A stretch of DNA of 64,000 nt from Paenibacillus borealis (GTDB lineage: Bacteria > Bacillota > Bacilli > Paenibacillales > Paenibacillaceae): the NCBI RefSeq assembly GCF_000758665.1, contig NZ_CP009285.1:5704001-5768000 (forward strand). Reading direction: 5' to 3'. Shown here in pieces: positions 34,665-43,591 of this stretch. The notes below the pieces were generated by a model that was not told the origin of the DNA, ran no database searches, and saw only the letters and a program-made list of their open reading frames with translations. The translations under genes and the position numbers were made by a program. Position 1 is the stretch's first letter. Each line of letters opens with the position of its first letter.

Positions 34665-36629
34665 TTATCTGCCAGCTTCCTCCTCAATCCAGACGGACAT
34701 TTCACCAGCTCCGCGGTTGGCCCAGGCAAAGTAAGGGATGAATTTCAGCTGCACTTCCCGGCCGGTCCAGGATGCTCCGCTGCTGTACAATCCCTCCGCT
34801 GGCCACTCTCCTTCCGGCTGTGCCCTGATCCCCGCGACGCTCAGCGTCTGAATGCCCGCCGGGAATCCCGGCTCTCCGGCAAGAGTATAGGCTCGCCCGG
34901 CAGCCAGGCGCAGCTGGTACAGCCGCTTACCGTTATCTGCCTCCTCCAGACAATAGACGAACGGACCGCGCTGCAGGGCGACTTTGGAGAAAGTCTGGCG
35001 GATATGCGGATGTCCCTTCATCCGCTGCACCGGCATCGCAAAGCACACCTCAATGGCATCGCCGGACGCCCAGCTGCGGGTGAGATGAATATACCCGTCA
35101 GCACTTCCGCCGCTATATGTATTGGCCTGGCCGTTAATCGACACTATCGCTTCATTACTCCAATCCGGCAGGCGCAGGGCGATGGTGAATTCCCGCTCCT
35201 GCTCCGGATCGACCACAAAGCGGACATTGCCATCCGTGCCGTAGCTCGAATGCTGTTCGAGCCGTAACGGCAAGCCGTTTATCACCGTTTCCAGCTGCCC
35301 GCCGATATAGAGCTCAACATACAAGGTATCACCTTGCGCCGAATACATGTAATCTCCAAGCGAGGCCAGCAGACGAGCGACATTGGGCGGGCAGCAGGCA
35401 CAGGTGAACCAGCCTTGGCGCTCTGCTTTTACATGCTTATAGTTCTTGTTCTTACCCAGAACTTCCGGATACACTTCCAGCGGATTCACATAGAAGAACC
35501 TGGTTCCATCCAGCGACATGCCGCTGATCACGGTATTATAGAGTGCTCTTTCCAGCACATCCGCATATTTGCGGTGATGATCCAGTGCCAGCATACGCCG
35601 GGCAAAAAAGATCAGCCCCACAGAAGCACAGGTCTCGGCATACGCCAGATCAGGCGGTAAATCATAATCAGCCGTGAAGGATTCGCCTTGTTCCATGGAC
35701 CCGATGCCGCCCGTAATGTACATCCTTCTATTCACGATGTTATCCCACAGCTTCCGGCAGGCGGCGAGCAGCCCTGCGTCCTTCGTCTCCAGGGCGATAT
35801 CAGCCATCGCCGTACACATATAGACCAGGCGGACCGCGTGCCCCTCAGCCGTGGCCTGCTCTCTGACCGGAAGATGGGACTGGCTGTAAAGATGGTCATG
35901 CACCATAGAGAGCTCCGGGAAATGCAGGGTACGGCCGCGCCGCTCCCATTCCTCTTCGAAATAATGCGGCTGCTGCCCCCGCTGCTCCAGGAAATAACGC
36001 CCCAGCTCCAGATACTTCTTCTCCCCGGTAGCATGGAATAATTTCACGAGTGCCAGCTCGATCTCCTGATGCCCGTCATACCCGTGCAGCTTGCCGGGCC
36101 CGGTTCCGAATACGGAAGCGATGTAATCGGCATAGCGGCTGACCGCATCCAGCAGCTTTCTTTTCCCGGTGGCCCGGTAATAGGCTGTTGCAGCTTCAAT
36201 CAGATGTCCGGCACAATATAATTCATGGCATTCCGCCAGATTGCTCCATTCCCGTCCCGGCTCCTTCAGCAGAAAGTAGGTGTTCAGATAACCATCCGCT
36301 CTCTGGGCGGCAATCAGGAGTTCAATCACCTCATCGGCAATGTCCTCAAGCGCGGAATCGCGCTGTGTCTCCAGCAGATAAGCAACCGCTTCGAGCCATT
36401 TGCCGACGTCGCTGTCCTGAAAGACCATTCCGTAGAACCCGCCCTCCTCCCGTCCGGCGGCAATCTTGAAATTGCGGATCGCATGGCTGGGGGCCGCCCC
36501 CTCAATACGGTCGTTCAGCGCTTCCCACTGATAAGGAACCATAACTTCGCGGACCAGACGGATATATTCCGACCAGAACACATCTTGAATCTGAACCTTG
36601 CCGGATGCGGCCGTGGTGATTTCATTCAT
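34665..36629 (-). CDS. Beta-L-arabinofuranosidase, GH127
   Basis: 654-residue cytoplasmic enzyme that releases L-arabinose from beta-L-arabinofuranosyl chains. By alignment from memory with HypBA1, the zinc ligands are Glu332 and Cys334 (YAETCAS) and Cys412-Cys413 (CACCPPN), with Cys412 as nucleophile and Glu316 (GESF) as acid/base. The N-terminal (alpha/alpha)6 barrel is followed by beta-sandwich domains. No signal peptide, so oligomers must be imported. It is divergent from an AraC regulator; the shared control region has an AraC-like direct repeat and a cre over the start site. It is a single-gene unit ended by a terminator. Confidence 0.9.
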   Translation of the reverse strand: MNEITTAASGKVQIQDVFWSEYIRLVREVMVPYQWEALNDRIEGAAPSHAIRNFKIAAGREEGGFYGMVFQDSDVGKWLEAVAYLLETQRDSALEDIADEVIELLIAAQRADGYLNTYFLLKEPGREWSNLAECHELYCAGHLIEAATAYYRATGKRKLLDAVSRYADYIASVFGTGPGKLHGYDGHQEIELALVKLFHATGEKKYLELGRYFLEQRGQQPHYFEEEWERRGRTLHFPELSMVHDHLYSQSHLPVREQATAEGHAVRLVYMCTAMADIALETKDAGLLAACRKLWDNIVNRRMYITGGIGSMEQGESFTADYDLPPDLAYAETCASVGLIFFARRMLALDHHRKYADVLERALYNTVISGMSLDGTRFFYVNPLEVYPEVLGKNKNYKHVKAERQGWFTCACCPPNVARLLASLGDYMYSAQGDTLYVELYIGGQLETVINGLPLRLEQHSSYGTDGNVRFVVDPEQEREFTIALRLPDWSNEAIVSINGQANTYSGGSADGYIHLTRSWASGDAIEVCFAMPVQRMKGHPHIRQTFSKVALQRGPFVYCLEEADNGKRLYQLRLAAGRAYTLAGEPGFPAGIQTLSVAGIRAQPEGEWPAEGLYSSGASWTGREVQLKFIPYFAWANRGAGEMSVWIEEEAGR

Positions 36630-36699
36630 TATATGGAACGCTCCTCTCAGGCTTCATCATTATTGCCAAGCCTTTTCTTTTCATCTTTCCAACTTTAAA

Positions 36700-36711
36700 G
36701 AAAGCGCTTTA
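36700..36711 (-). promoter_or_regulatory. cre-like CcpA site over the GH127 start site
   Basis: GAAAGCGCTTTA holds the AAAGCGCTTT core of strong cre sites. It starts 7 bases downstream of the GH127 -10 box (36718-36723), so CcpA binding would block initiation when glucose is present. Confidence 0.65.
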
Positions 36712-36717
36712 TTTATA

Positions 36718-36782
36718 ATAATACATGTTGTATCATGAGAAAAAACGAGGATTTCCAACCTGATTTTTCATCATTTCAACCT
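36718..36782 (-). promoter_or_regulatory. AraC-type activator element and -10 box of the GH127 promoter
   Basis: Minus strand: AGGTTG at 36782-36777 and again at 36761-36756, 21 bases apart (two helix turns, same face), then a T-run and CATG-TATTAT with the -10 at 36723-36718. No -35 match is seen, as expected for an activator-dependent promoter. The same arrangement, base for base in spacing, lies before the LamG gene at 41508-41572. Confidence 0.75.
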
Positions 36783-36798
36783 ACTGGAGGCTTATCAA

Positions 36799-37689
36799 AT
36801 GCTCTCACCGATACTCCATTTCATTTCCCCTCCGATTCCTTACTTCATAGATTGCGGACACGCCACTTATACGGCTGGTGATTATCACATCAACCGCAAC
36901 TGCATCGGGGTATTCGATTTGATCGTTGTGCTGAAGGGAACCCTGCCGGTCGGTGAGGACGGGAAGGAGTGGCAGCTGAAGGAGGGCGAGATCCTCATTC
37001 TCCGTCCGGACGGGCATCATTACGGCAGTGCTCCCTGCACCGGGGATACGAAGATTATCTGGATTCATTTCCAGACCTTCGGCAGCTGGAAGGAATGTGA
37101 GAGCATGGATGAATGTCTGGACAATCAGAGCGCCTTAATTGAGAGCCATAAGCAGAAGGCCTACCTCAATCATGCCGACGTCTGTTCCATTTACATCCCC
37201 AAGCATATGAAGATTACAGCCAAAGCAATGGAGGTGCTGAACCTGTTCTTCGAGCAGGAGCAGGAGCCGCAATCCCTGCGGAACTGGAAGCGCCAGGCTT
37301 CCTTTCAGTCCTTCCTCCAGCATCTGGACCGCGACCTCGCCTCCCCCTCTGACGCTACCGCCATCCAGCTTGCCGAACGCATTGAGCTCTATATCCGCCG
37401 CAACTATACCCAGGACATCAACAATCCGCTGCTGCAGAAGGAATTGAATTACCACTCCAACTATCTGGCCAAAAGCATGCTGAAAGCCTACGGCATGACG
37501 CCTATGGCTTATCTCCAGAACTACCGTGTCGAGCAATCGAAGCGTCTGCTGCTGCAGACCTCCTGGTCCGTGACCCGGATTGCCGAGGAGGTCGGCTTCC
37601 ATCATGTCTCCCATTTCTCTTCCTGCTTCTCCAAGAAGGAAGGCCTGTCACCGTCAGACTTCCGCAGCAGGTTTATCCGGAAACGCTGA
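36799..37689 (+). CDS. AraC-family transcriptional regulator with cupin sensor
   Basis: 296 residues. N-terminal cupin-like sugar-binding domain (DLIVVLKGTLPVGEDGKEWQLKEGEILILRPDGHHYGS, about 40-78) and C-terminal AraC double helix-turn-helix (about 195-292), ending VTRIAEEVGFHHVSHFSSCFSKKEGLSPSDFR. GGAGG is about 8 bases before the ATG. Divergent from the GH127 gene; the AGGTTG direct repeats in the shared region and before the LamG gene are its probable sites. Likely activated by L-arabinose or an arabino-oligosaccharide (inferred). Confidence 0.9.
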   Translation: MLSPILHFISPPIPYFIDCGHATYTAGDYHINRNCIGVFDLIVVLKGTLPVGEDGKEWQLKEGEILILRPDGHHYGSAPCTGDTKIIWIHFQTFGSWKECESMDECLDNQSALIESHKQKAYLNHADVCSIYIPKHMKITAKAMEVLNLFFEQEQEPQSLRNWKRQASFQSFLQHLDRDLASPSDATAIQLAERIELYIRRNYTQDINNPLLQKELNYHSNYLAKSMLKAYGMTPMAYLQNYRVEQSKRLLLQTSWSVTRIAEEVGFHHVSHFSSCFSKKEGLSPSDFRSRFIRKR

Positions 37690-37716
37690 GCGTGCATTCA
37701 TAATTTCCCTTACAAC

Positions 37717-37755
37717 AAAGAGGGAGAACCCCTAATTCCCGGGTTCTCCCTCTTT
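37717..37755. terminator. Two-way terminator between the AraC and LamG genes
   Basis: A 15-bp perfect stem (37717-37731 with 37741-37755) and a 9-base loop. The stem begins AAA and ends TTT, so it can serve both convergent genes. Confidence 0.85.
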
Positions 37756-37790
37756 ACTACATGCATTTCTCCCGGGAAGCCTGCCAGAGG

Positions 37791-40700
37791 TCAGCTTACA
37801 GGCACTTCAGGTGTTACTGGTTCTTCAGGTGTCACAGGAACCTCCTGTGCACCTGTCTCTGGAGAACTGCCGTCCGGTTGCGGAATGACTTCGCCGTCCG
37901 GCTGCTGTCCATCCGTTTCGTCAAGCGGCGGCAGGGCAAGCCCGGAATCCGGCTGCAGCGCATCCAGTTCCTCCAGAGAAGCGGAAGCCGACAGCGCAGG
38001 CATCGTCCCGCCGAAGAGTGCGGTAATCTCGGAAGCACTGAGGGCACGGTTAAAGATTATGAAATCATCGACAGCGCCGTTCAGATTAGGATCACCGTAT
38101 TGTGATTTGCCGATATAGTTCTGCGTGGTATTGCCCAGGCTGGAAGGCTTCAGTGTCATGCTTGTGTTGACGGCAACCTGTACGCCGTCCAGGTAGAGAC
38201 GGCCTGTCGTGCCGGACAGGCTCACAACCACATGCTTCCATGCTCCGGTGGCCAGCGGTGCAGTTGCCGTAAGCTGCTGCTCTGTGCTGTTGCCGCCGGT
38301 GGTGATGGCAAAGCGCATCCCGCCGCCGCCAATCTGTGGCGCCAGGAACATATTAGCGGTTGTTCCTGTGCCGAAATCAAAGATTCTCGCCCAGTCACTA
38401 TTGGCCGTAATCTTAACCCAGGCGGAGATCGTAAAGTCGTTCAGCTGGCTGACCACGCCAGCCGGCAGCGAGGCATACGCGCTCGTTCCACTGAGATTCA
38501 GCGCGTTGCCTGCGCCTGTGCGGCCGGTAACCCAAGTGGCAGTTCCTGTCAGTGCTGCATGGTTCAAGCCGTATGAGGAATCCGTAACCGTTGTTCCGGA
38601 AGACTGATTCATGTTGTAGTTGACAACGATGGAGGAGACCGGGGTGGCAGTTCCCTGCTGAATCTTCACCTCATAGGAAGCCCCTGTGCCAATATTCAGG
38701 CTGGCGGTTGCAGTCTGTCCGCTCACCGCAGTGAAGCTGCCGGATGCCACATTGTTCACCGTTACGTTATAGGTTCCGGGGGCGAAACCGTTAAAGGCCA
38801 CCTTCGTAACATGTGCTGTGCCCGGTGTTGCATTGCTGAGTGTGAAGCTGGCACTGGTCTTCGCCTTGGCGACGGTAGCCAGAGTGTATTTGTCCCGCTC
38901 CAGGCTCATGCCCCATTTCTCAGTGATCAGATTCAGGCGCTGATATACACCGTCCTTGGGTGTAACGATGTAATTCCCGCCGCTCTCCGTAACCTCACAG
39001 CCATAGCCGTACAGGCCGAAGATCGGATCAACCGCCACATCGGAGCTCAGCAGCTTTATCGCGCCGAACAGGCCGAGATCCGCTTCACCGGACATGCCGC
39101 GCCAGCCATTGAACAGCGGTCCGCCGTCAAGGCCCAGTGCGCCGTTATTGCCCTTCATCGCTTGATACGTCCAGGATACGGCCCCGATATCTGCCGGATC
39201 GGAGCTGATCTGTCCGGAGTTAATCGCGGTCAGATTCGCGAGCTTGGCGGCATAGGTTAAACGCTGCTCAACTTCCGGAGTGGCGGAATTATTGCGCACC
39301 CAGTCATCCATAGCCGTTCCGGCAAGCGCTGCGGTGTATTGGAACTGCCACCAGGGCTCCCCGTTGATCGTTACCGGATCGGAGTAGAAATACCATACCG
39401 GCATTTTTCCGCGGACGGCACGGGTTTTGGTGTTGATTTTACTCTTAATCGTATTGTTGTTGTTCATCTTCGCCAGCATGTACACGGCTTCTTCGCCAGT
39501 ATTGTCATAGTTGTATTCCGAGCCGTAAGGATAGGTTGTACTGGCAAAGTTGTTGTATTTGGTATTCATTTTGGCAATGATATCGTTGGCCTGGGTAGTA
39601 TAGCCCTCTGCCTGCAGGGCCTTGATGATCTCCGGAGTAGTCATCTCTCCCATCAGGCCCGTATTCCAGTTGTAGGCTACAGGACCGTCATAGAGCGCTT
39701 TCATAATGTTATAAGCCCGCAGCAGATAAGTATTGCTTGGCTGTGCATAGGTGATCAGGCCGGGGTACAGCTTGGAAATCTTGTACATGCTGAAATACGT
39801 ATTGTAGATATGCGGGTAAGCATACCCCCGGTAGGTCGGTGTGGTGTTCGGCGCGGCCATGAGGAAGTCAGGCACCAGGTAATCGGTATGATGGCCGGCC
39901 ATCAGGTTCGTCCAGATTGTGGTCTCCAGATACTGGTCGAGTGCGGTGATCTCTGAGGTTACCGGCTTCTGGACATTCTTCTCGGCGAGGAATTGGGCAT
40001 GTGTATAGCCCCAGTCATCCCCCCAGCCCCAGTACCCGGCAAAATTATTGCGTTTCGTATTAGTCTGCATCATCCAGTCGTCGAACGCCTTGTCCCGGAT
40101 ATCTCCCGGCACGTTCCACTGCTGATTGTTCACCATGAAGGTGGCGTGGCGCTGGAGTGCCGTATCTACCGGTTCAATGGCGTAGAACTGCAGGGTCGTC
40201 TTTTCTCCGCTGCCGTAATTGACTGTGATGTTGTTGGGACCGAGGTGGTTCATCTGCAGGGAGTACAGCTTGTGATCCCCTGCCGTTGTTCCAAGGGAGG
40301 CCACCGTCGTTTCGGACGGATACTGCGCAGTTACGGAAGTAATGGTCTTGGACGTGCGGAGGTCAAACTTGGCTGTCTGATTGGTTGGCACGACCAGACT
40401 GGGGACTACCGTGGTATCGATCAGCCCTTCCGAGTACAGGCGGTCCTTGGTGGCCTGCTCACTGGCTGATTTGAAGAATTTGAAGGCATAGGTTTTGCTT
40501 GCTCCCGGGGCAAGTGTCAGGCTGCTGTTCGGCAGGTAGCCGCGCCCCGTACTCTTGATCACATTGGAGTGGATGTAGTAGACCGAGAGGCCTTCCACCC
40601 AGCCGCCTTGATCGCCCGCCCATTTGCTGCCCGCATGATCCTGGATGCGCCAGTTATCCATGTACTCGAAGCCTGCGCCGGTGGTGGCATCCGGCACCAG

Positions 40701-41351
40701 CAGGAGAGAAGGGCCGATGCCGCTGGGGCGCTGCGCGGTTACATAGGAGCTGTTATTGCCGATGAAGGATTGGGTGACTACTCTGGATTCATAAATCTGC
40801 TCATTGCCTCCACCGGTCCAGAATTCGTTGAAGGGCAGCGGCAGGCCGAAATCACCGATCTCCAGAGTCTGTGTGCTGGTGTTGGTCACTTGAATCTGCC
40901 ACAGCAAGTAATCGCTTACAAGAGAGTAGCTTTCATTCACCCGGAAATTACGGATGCCCTCGGCATTCGCGGAATTCTGATAGATGATGTTGACCGTATT
41001 GCCGGTCTGGCTCTGTGTGCGGCCGTCGGCTGATTTGTTGGTCAAGGCTTTGGTCCAGGCGCCATTATTCAGCCGGTATGTGAACATCAGCTCTCCGAGC
41101 CACTGATGGTCTGCCGTATTCTGGTTAGGGGCATTGGTCGCATTCATGACATAGTTTGTGGGGAAGTTATCTCCGGTCAGCTTCAGGCTGGTAATATCGC
41201 CGTTGGTACCGGTGCTGACCTGGAAACTGCTGTTCGACAGATCATAAGCAAAGGCGGGCTGGGCAAACCACAGTAAACTTAAGGCTGCTGTGGTGAATAC
41301 GGCGCTTAGCAGCGTCCTTTTCACGAATGGGGATTTCATTCTTCCCGGCAT
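37791..41351 (-). CDS. Large secreted protein, DUF5695-like catalytic-size domain plus LamG domain
   Basis: 1186 residues with a Sec signal peptide (MKSPFVKRTLLSAVFTTAALSLLWFAQPAFA, cleavage near residue 35). Residues about 36-880 resemble DUF5695, a family I recall from Paenibacillus polysaccharide loci: beta-rich N-terminal part, then a region with WGWGDDWGYTHAQFLAEKNV, repeated paired helices and GEPWWQFQYTAALAGTAMDDW suggestive of an (alpha/alpha)6 barrel. A LamG/concanavalin domain follows (about 950-1110, FTISAWVKI, WKHVVVSLSGTTGRLYLDGVQV, YIGKSQYGDPNLNGAVDDFIIFNRALSASEI). The Pro/Glu/Val-rich tail (PVTPEEPVTPEVPVS) has no LPXTG. GGAGG is 7 bases before the ATG. Probably an extracellular glycan-active enzyme; activity not known. 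Confidence 0.75.
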   Translation of the reverse strand: MPGRMKSPFVKRTLLSAVFTTAALSLLWFAQPAFAYDLSNSSFQVSTGTNGDITSLKLTGDNFPTNYVMNATNAPNQNTADHQWLGELMFTYRLNNGAWTKALTNKSADGRTQSQTGNTVNIIYQNSANAEGIRNFRVNESYSLVSDYLLWQIQVTNTSTQTLEIGDFGLPLPFNEFWTGGGNEQIYESRVVTQSFIGNNSSYVTAQRPSGIGPSLLLVPDATTGAGFEYMDNWRIQDHAGSKWAGDQGGWVEGLSVYYIHSNVIKSTGRGYLPNSSLTLAPGASKTYAFKFFKSASEQATKDRLYSEGLIDTTVVPSLVVPTNQTAKFDLRTSKTITSVTAQYPSETTVASLGTTAGDHKLYSLQMNHLGPNNITVNYGSGEKTTLQFYAIEPVDTALQRHATFMVNNQQWNVPGDIRDKAFDDWMMQTNTKRNNFAGYWGWGDDWGYTHAQFLAEKNVQKPVTSEITALDQYLETTIWTNLMAGHHTDYLVPDFLMAAPNTTPTYRGYAYPHIYNTYFSMYKISKLYPGLITYAQPSNTYLLRAYNIMKALYDGPVAYNWNTGLMGEMTTPEIIKALQAEGYTTQANDIIAKMNTKYNNFASTTYPYGSEYNYDNTGEEAVYMLAKMNNNNTIKSKINTKTRAVRGKMPVWYFYSDPVTINGEPWWQFQYTAALAGTAMDDWVRNNSATPEVEQRLTYAAKLANLTAINSGQISSDPADIGAVSWTYQAMKGNNGALGLDGGPLFNGWRGMSGEADLGLFGAIKLLSSDVAVDPIFGLYGYGCEVTESGGNYIVTPKDGVYQRLNLITEKWGMSLERDKYTLATVAKAKTSASFTLSNATPGTAHVTKVAFNGFAPGTYNVTVNNVASGSFTAVSGQTATASLNIGTGASYEVKIQQGTATPVSSIVVNYNMNQSSGTTVTDSSYGLNHAALTGTATWVTGRTGAGNALNLSGTSAYASLPAGVVSQLNDFTISAWVKITANSDWARIFDFGTGTTANMFLAPQIGGGGMRFAITTGGNSTEQQLTATAPLATGAWKHVVVSLSGTTGRLYLDGVQVAVNTSMTLKPSSLGNTTQNYIGKSQYGDPNLNGAVDDFIIFNRALSASEITALFGGTMPALSASASLEELDALQPDSGLALPPLDETDGQQPDGEVIPQPDGSSPETGAQEVPVTPEEPVTPEVPVS

Positions 41352-41507
41352 TGCAATTCCTCCTTGGAAAGCGGAATGTACAGTATGTCTCTTAATCCAC
41401 TTTACTGGAATTCCTCTATGAATCTTCGAATCTGCGAATTCTTCCTCCCCTCCCGGTCAGGCATTGCACCCGTTAATGTATTTCAAAATTATAGTAATTC
41501 ATCTACA

Positions 41508-41572
41508 ATAATACATGCTCTCCGGCGAAAAAAAATCGCGGATTACAACCTCATTTTTAACCATTTCAACCT
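41508..41572 (-). promoter_or_regulatory. AraC-type activator element and -10 box of the LamG gene promoter
   Basis: AGGTTG at 41572-41567 and 41551-41546 (minus strand, 21 bases apart), a T-run, then CATG-TATTAT with the -10 at 41513-41508. Distances match the GH127 promoter exactly (38 bases from the start of the second AGGTTG to the -10), while the bases between have diverged. Confidence 0.75.
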
Positions 41573-41757
41573 GCTTCACAGGGAATGACGACCGTTACAG
41601 CCGTTATCACTGACCGTGAAGTACAGCTGCCCCAGTGCAGGTCATCCTCCACAAGGCAGTTAAGGAGAACCGCTGATTTCCCCAAACTCCATAAATGAAG
41701 ACAATAAAACCCAAATAGATTACATATATTGGTTCCCGGTTTGCAGATATACTCTTA
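41573..41757. other. Intergenic stretch upstream of the two-component operon
   Basis: Holds the untranslated region before the kinase gene. No gene and no confident -35/-10 pair is seen; an activator-dependent or weak promoter near 41720-41757 is likely. Confidence 0.4.
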
Positions 41758-41771
41758 TGTAAGCGTTAACA
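41758..41771 (+). promoter_or_regulatory. Perfect cre (CcpA) site before the two-component/ABC operon
   Basis: TGTAAGCGTTAACA matches the 14-base cre consensus TGWAANCGNTNWCA at every position. It lies 30 bases before the kinase start codon. Confidence 0.85.
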
Positions 41772-41800
41772 ATCATGAGCTGACGGAGGGGATTGAATTC

Positions 41801-43591
41801 GTGTATACCCGTATCATCACCTTAATGAACAATCTGAAGCTCAGGACCAAGCTCTTTCTATCCTTTGGCTGTGTGGTCCTGATCCCGGTGCTGATTGTGG
41901 GGGTGTTCCTGACCAGTGAACTGCGGAATATGGCTCTGGGCAATGCACTGGAGCAGATTACAGCCAATGTGGACCGGGTGAAAAAACGGACGGGCGAAAT
42001 GCTGAACGTTCCGCTCGACATCGCTTACCGGCTGTCCAATGACAGCCGGCTGGAGGAGGCCGCCAACCACCGCTATGAATCGGTCTACGATGTGGTGCAG
42101 GCCTATTGGGATTATCCGGACTTCCGGGAATTTGTCCGGCTGTACAAGGAAATCTCCAGCATCCGGCTGTACATCGACAACCCGACGGTGCTGGACAACT
42201 GGGAGTTCCTCCAGGCAGATGCTGCGGTAACGCAGGAGGCCTGGTACCAGACCGCCCTTGCCCAGAAAGGGCTGGTCTGCTGGAATTATATCCGCGACAA
42301 CCGCAACGGCCGGTATTATCTCAGCCTGATCCGCAAGATCGATTTCCTGAAGCAGCGGACGACAGGTGTACTGATCGTGAATGTCAATACGGAGAGGCTC
42401 AACACCATCCTGGACCAGGAGACCTTCGAGACGATTATCGTAGACGAGAACGACAACATCGTTGCCTCTAACCGTGCAGATACGCTGGGCAAGACGCTGG
42501 ATGACATCGACTTCAAACCGCTGTCCCCCCTGGCAGGACAAGGACCGGCCGATGTAATGATTGACGGCAAGCCCTCCAAAATGCTGATTGATGACTGGCA
42601 TCCCGGAGGAAGCCTGAACAGCCTGCGGATTATCTCCATCTTCTCTGTCGGGAGCATCGTGGGCGAGCCCAACCGGATACTCTCACTGGCGTCTATGGTC
42701 ATTATTTCAGCTCTGATTCTGGCAATTATCCTGATCTACTACTTCTCACGGCTGCTCACCGGACGCATGCTGCACCTGAGCAAGCATATCTCCAAGGTCG
42801 CTTCCGGGAATCTGGAGGCCCGGCTGGTGATCGACGGCAAGGATGAGATTGGCCAGCTGGCGAGGCAGTTCAATCATATGGTACGGAATATTAATGATCT
42901 GATGAGCGAGGTGCAGGAATCGAACCGCCAGAAGAATGCCACCCTGCTGAAACAGAATGAGATTAAATTCAAGATGATGGCCAGCCAGATCAACCCTCAT
43001 TTCCTGTTCAATGCCCTGGAATCAATCCGGATGAAGGCCCATTCCCGGGGCCAGACCGATATTGCCAAGGTCGTGCGGCTTCTGGGTAAAATGATGCGAA
43101 AAAACTTAGAGGTAGGTAACGGGAGGATCGCGCTGCAAAGCGAGCTGGAGACCGTAAACTGCTATCTGGTGATTCAGAATTTCCGCTATAATGACCGGCT
43201 CGCCTATGAGCTGTATGTAGATCCGGCAGCGAATACCATACAAATCCCGCCGCTGATTATTCAGCCGCTGGTGGAGAACTGCGTCATCCATGGGCTGGAG
43301 AATGTGATGGACGGCGGAATGGTTATGGTAGATATCCGAATTGAGAACGAAATGCTTAAGGTTCAGGTCTCTGATAACGGAATTGGCATGTCCGCCGCCC
43401 GGATCGAAGAAATCCGGCAAATGCTGGACAACAAGGATGACTATGAGACCAATAATATCGGGATGCGCAATATTCACCTGCGTCTTCAGCTGACCTATGG
43501 CCCTGAATACGGCCTGATTCTGGCCAGCCAGAGCGGATACGGCACGCAGATCAGCTTCGCCATCCCCCTAAGGAGAGATTCTTATGTATAG
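41801..43591 (+). CDS. Sensor histidine kinase, YesM family
   Basis: About 596 residues. Helix 1 near residues 15-40 (KLFLSFGCVVLIPVLIVGVFL), extracellular sensor domain to about 285, helix 2 near 290-315, HAMP, then MASQINPHFLFNALESIRMKA with the phospho-histidine and the ATPase motifs PLIIQPLVENCVIHGLE and DNGIGM. The GTG at 41801 is preferred (GGAGGGG 9 bases upstream); longer in-frame starts lie before the cre. It overlaps the YesN gene by 8 bases and precedes a sugar ABC transporter, which it should induce on sensing an extracellular saccharide. Confidence 0.9.
   Translation: MYTRIITLMNNLKLRTKLFLSFGCVVLIPVLIVGVFLTSELRNMALGNALEQITANVDRVKKRTGEMLNVPLDIAYRLSNDSRLEEAANHRYESVYDVVQAYWDYPDFREFVRLYKEISSIRLYIDNPTVLDNWEFLQADAAVTQEAWYQTALAQKGLVCWNYIRDNRNGRYYLSLIRKIDFLKQRTTGVLIVNVNTERLNTILDQETFETIIVDENDNIVASNRADTLGKTLDDIDFKPLSPLAGQGPADVMIDGKPSKMLIDDWHPGGSLNSLRIISIFSVGSIVGEPNRILSLASMVIISALILAIILIYYFSRLLTGRMLHLSKHISKVASGNLEARLVIDGKDEIGQLARQFNHMVRNINDLMSEVQESNRQKNATLLKQNEIKFKMMASQINPHFLFNALESIRMKAHSRGQTDIAKVVRLLGKMMRKNLEVGNGRIALQSELETVNCYLVIQNFRYNDRLAYELYVDPAANTIQIPPLIIQPLVENCVIHGLENVMDGGMVMVDIRIENEMLKVQVSDNGIGMSAARIEEIRQMLDNKDDYETNNIGMRNIHLRLQLTYGPEYGLILASQSGYGTQISFAIPLRRDSYV

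Noticed and set aside
38811..40469. Several plus-strand frames opposite the LamG gene
   Set aside because: They lie wholly antisense to a long secreted protein with signal peptide and LamG motifs; none has recognisable content.
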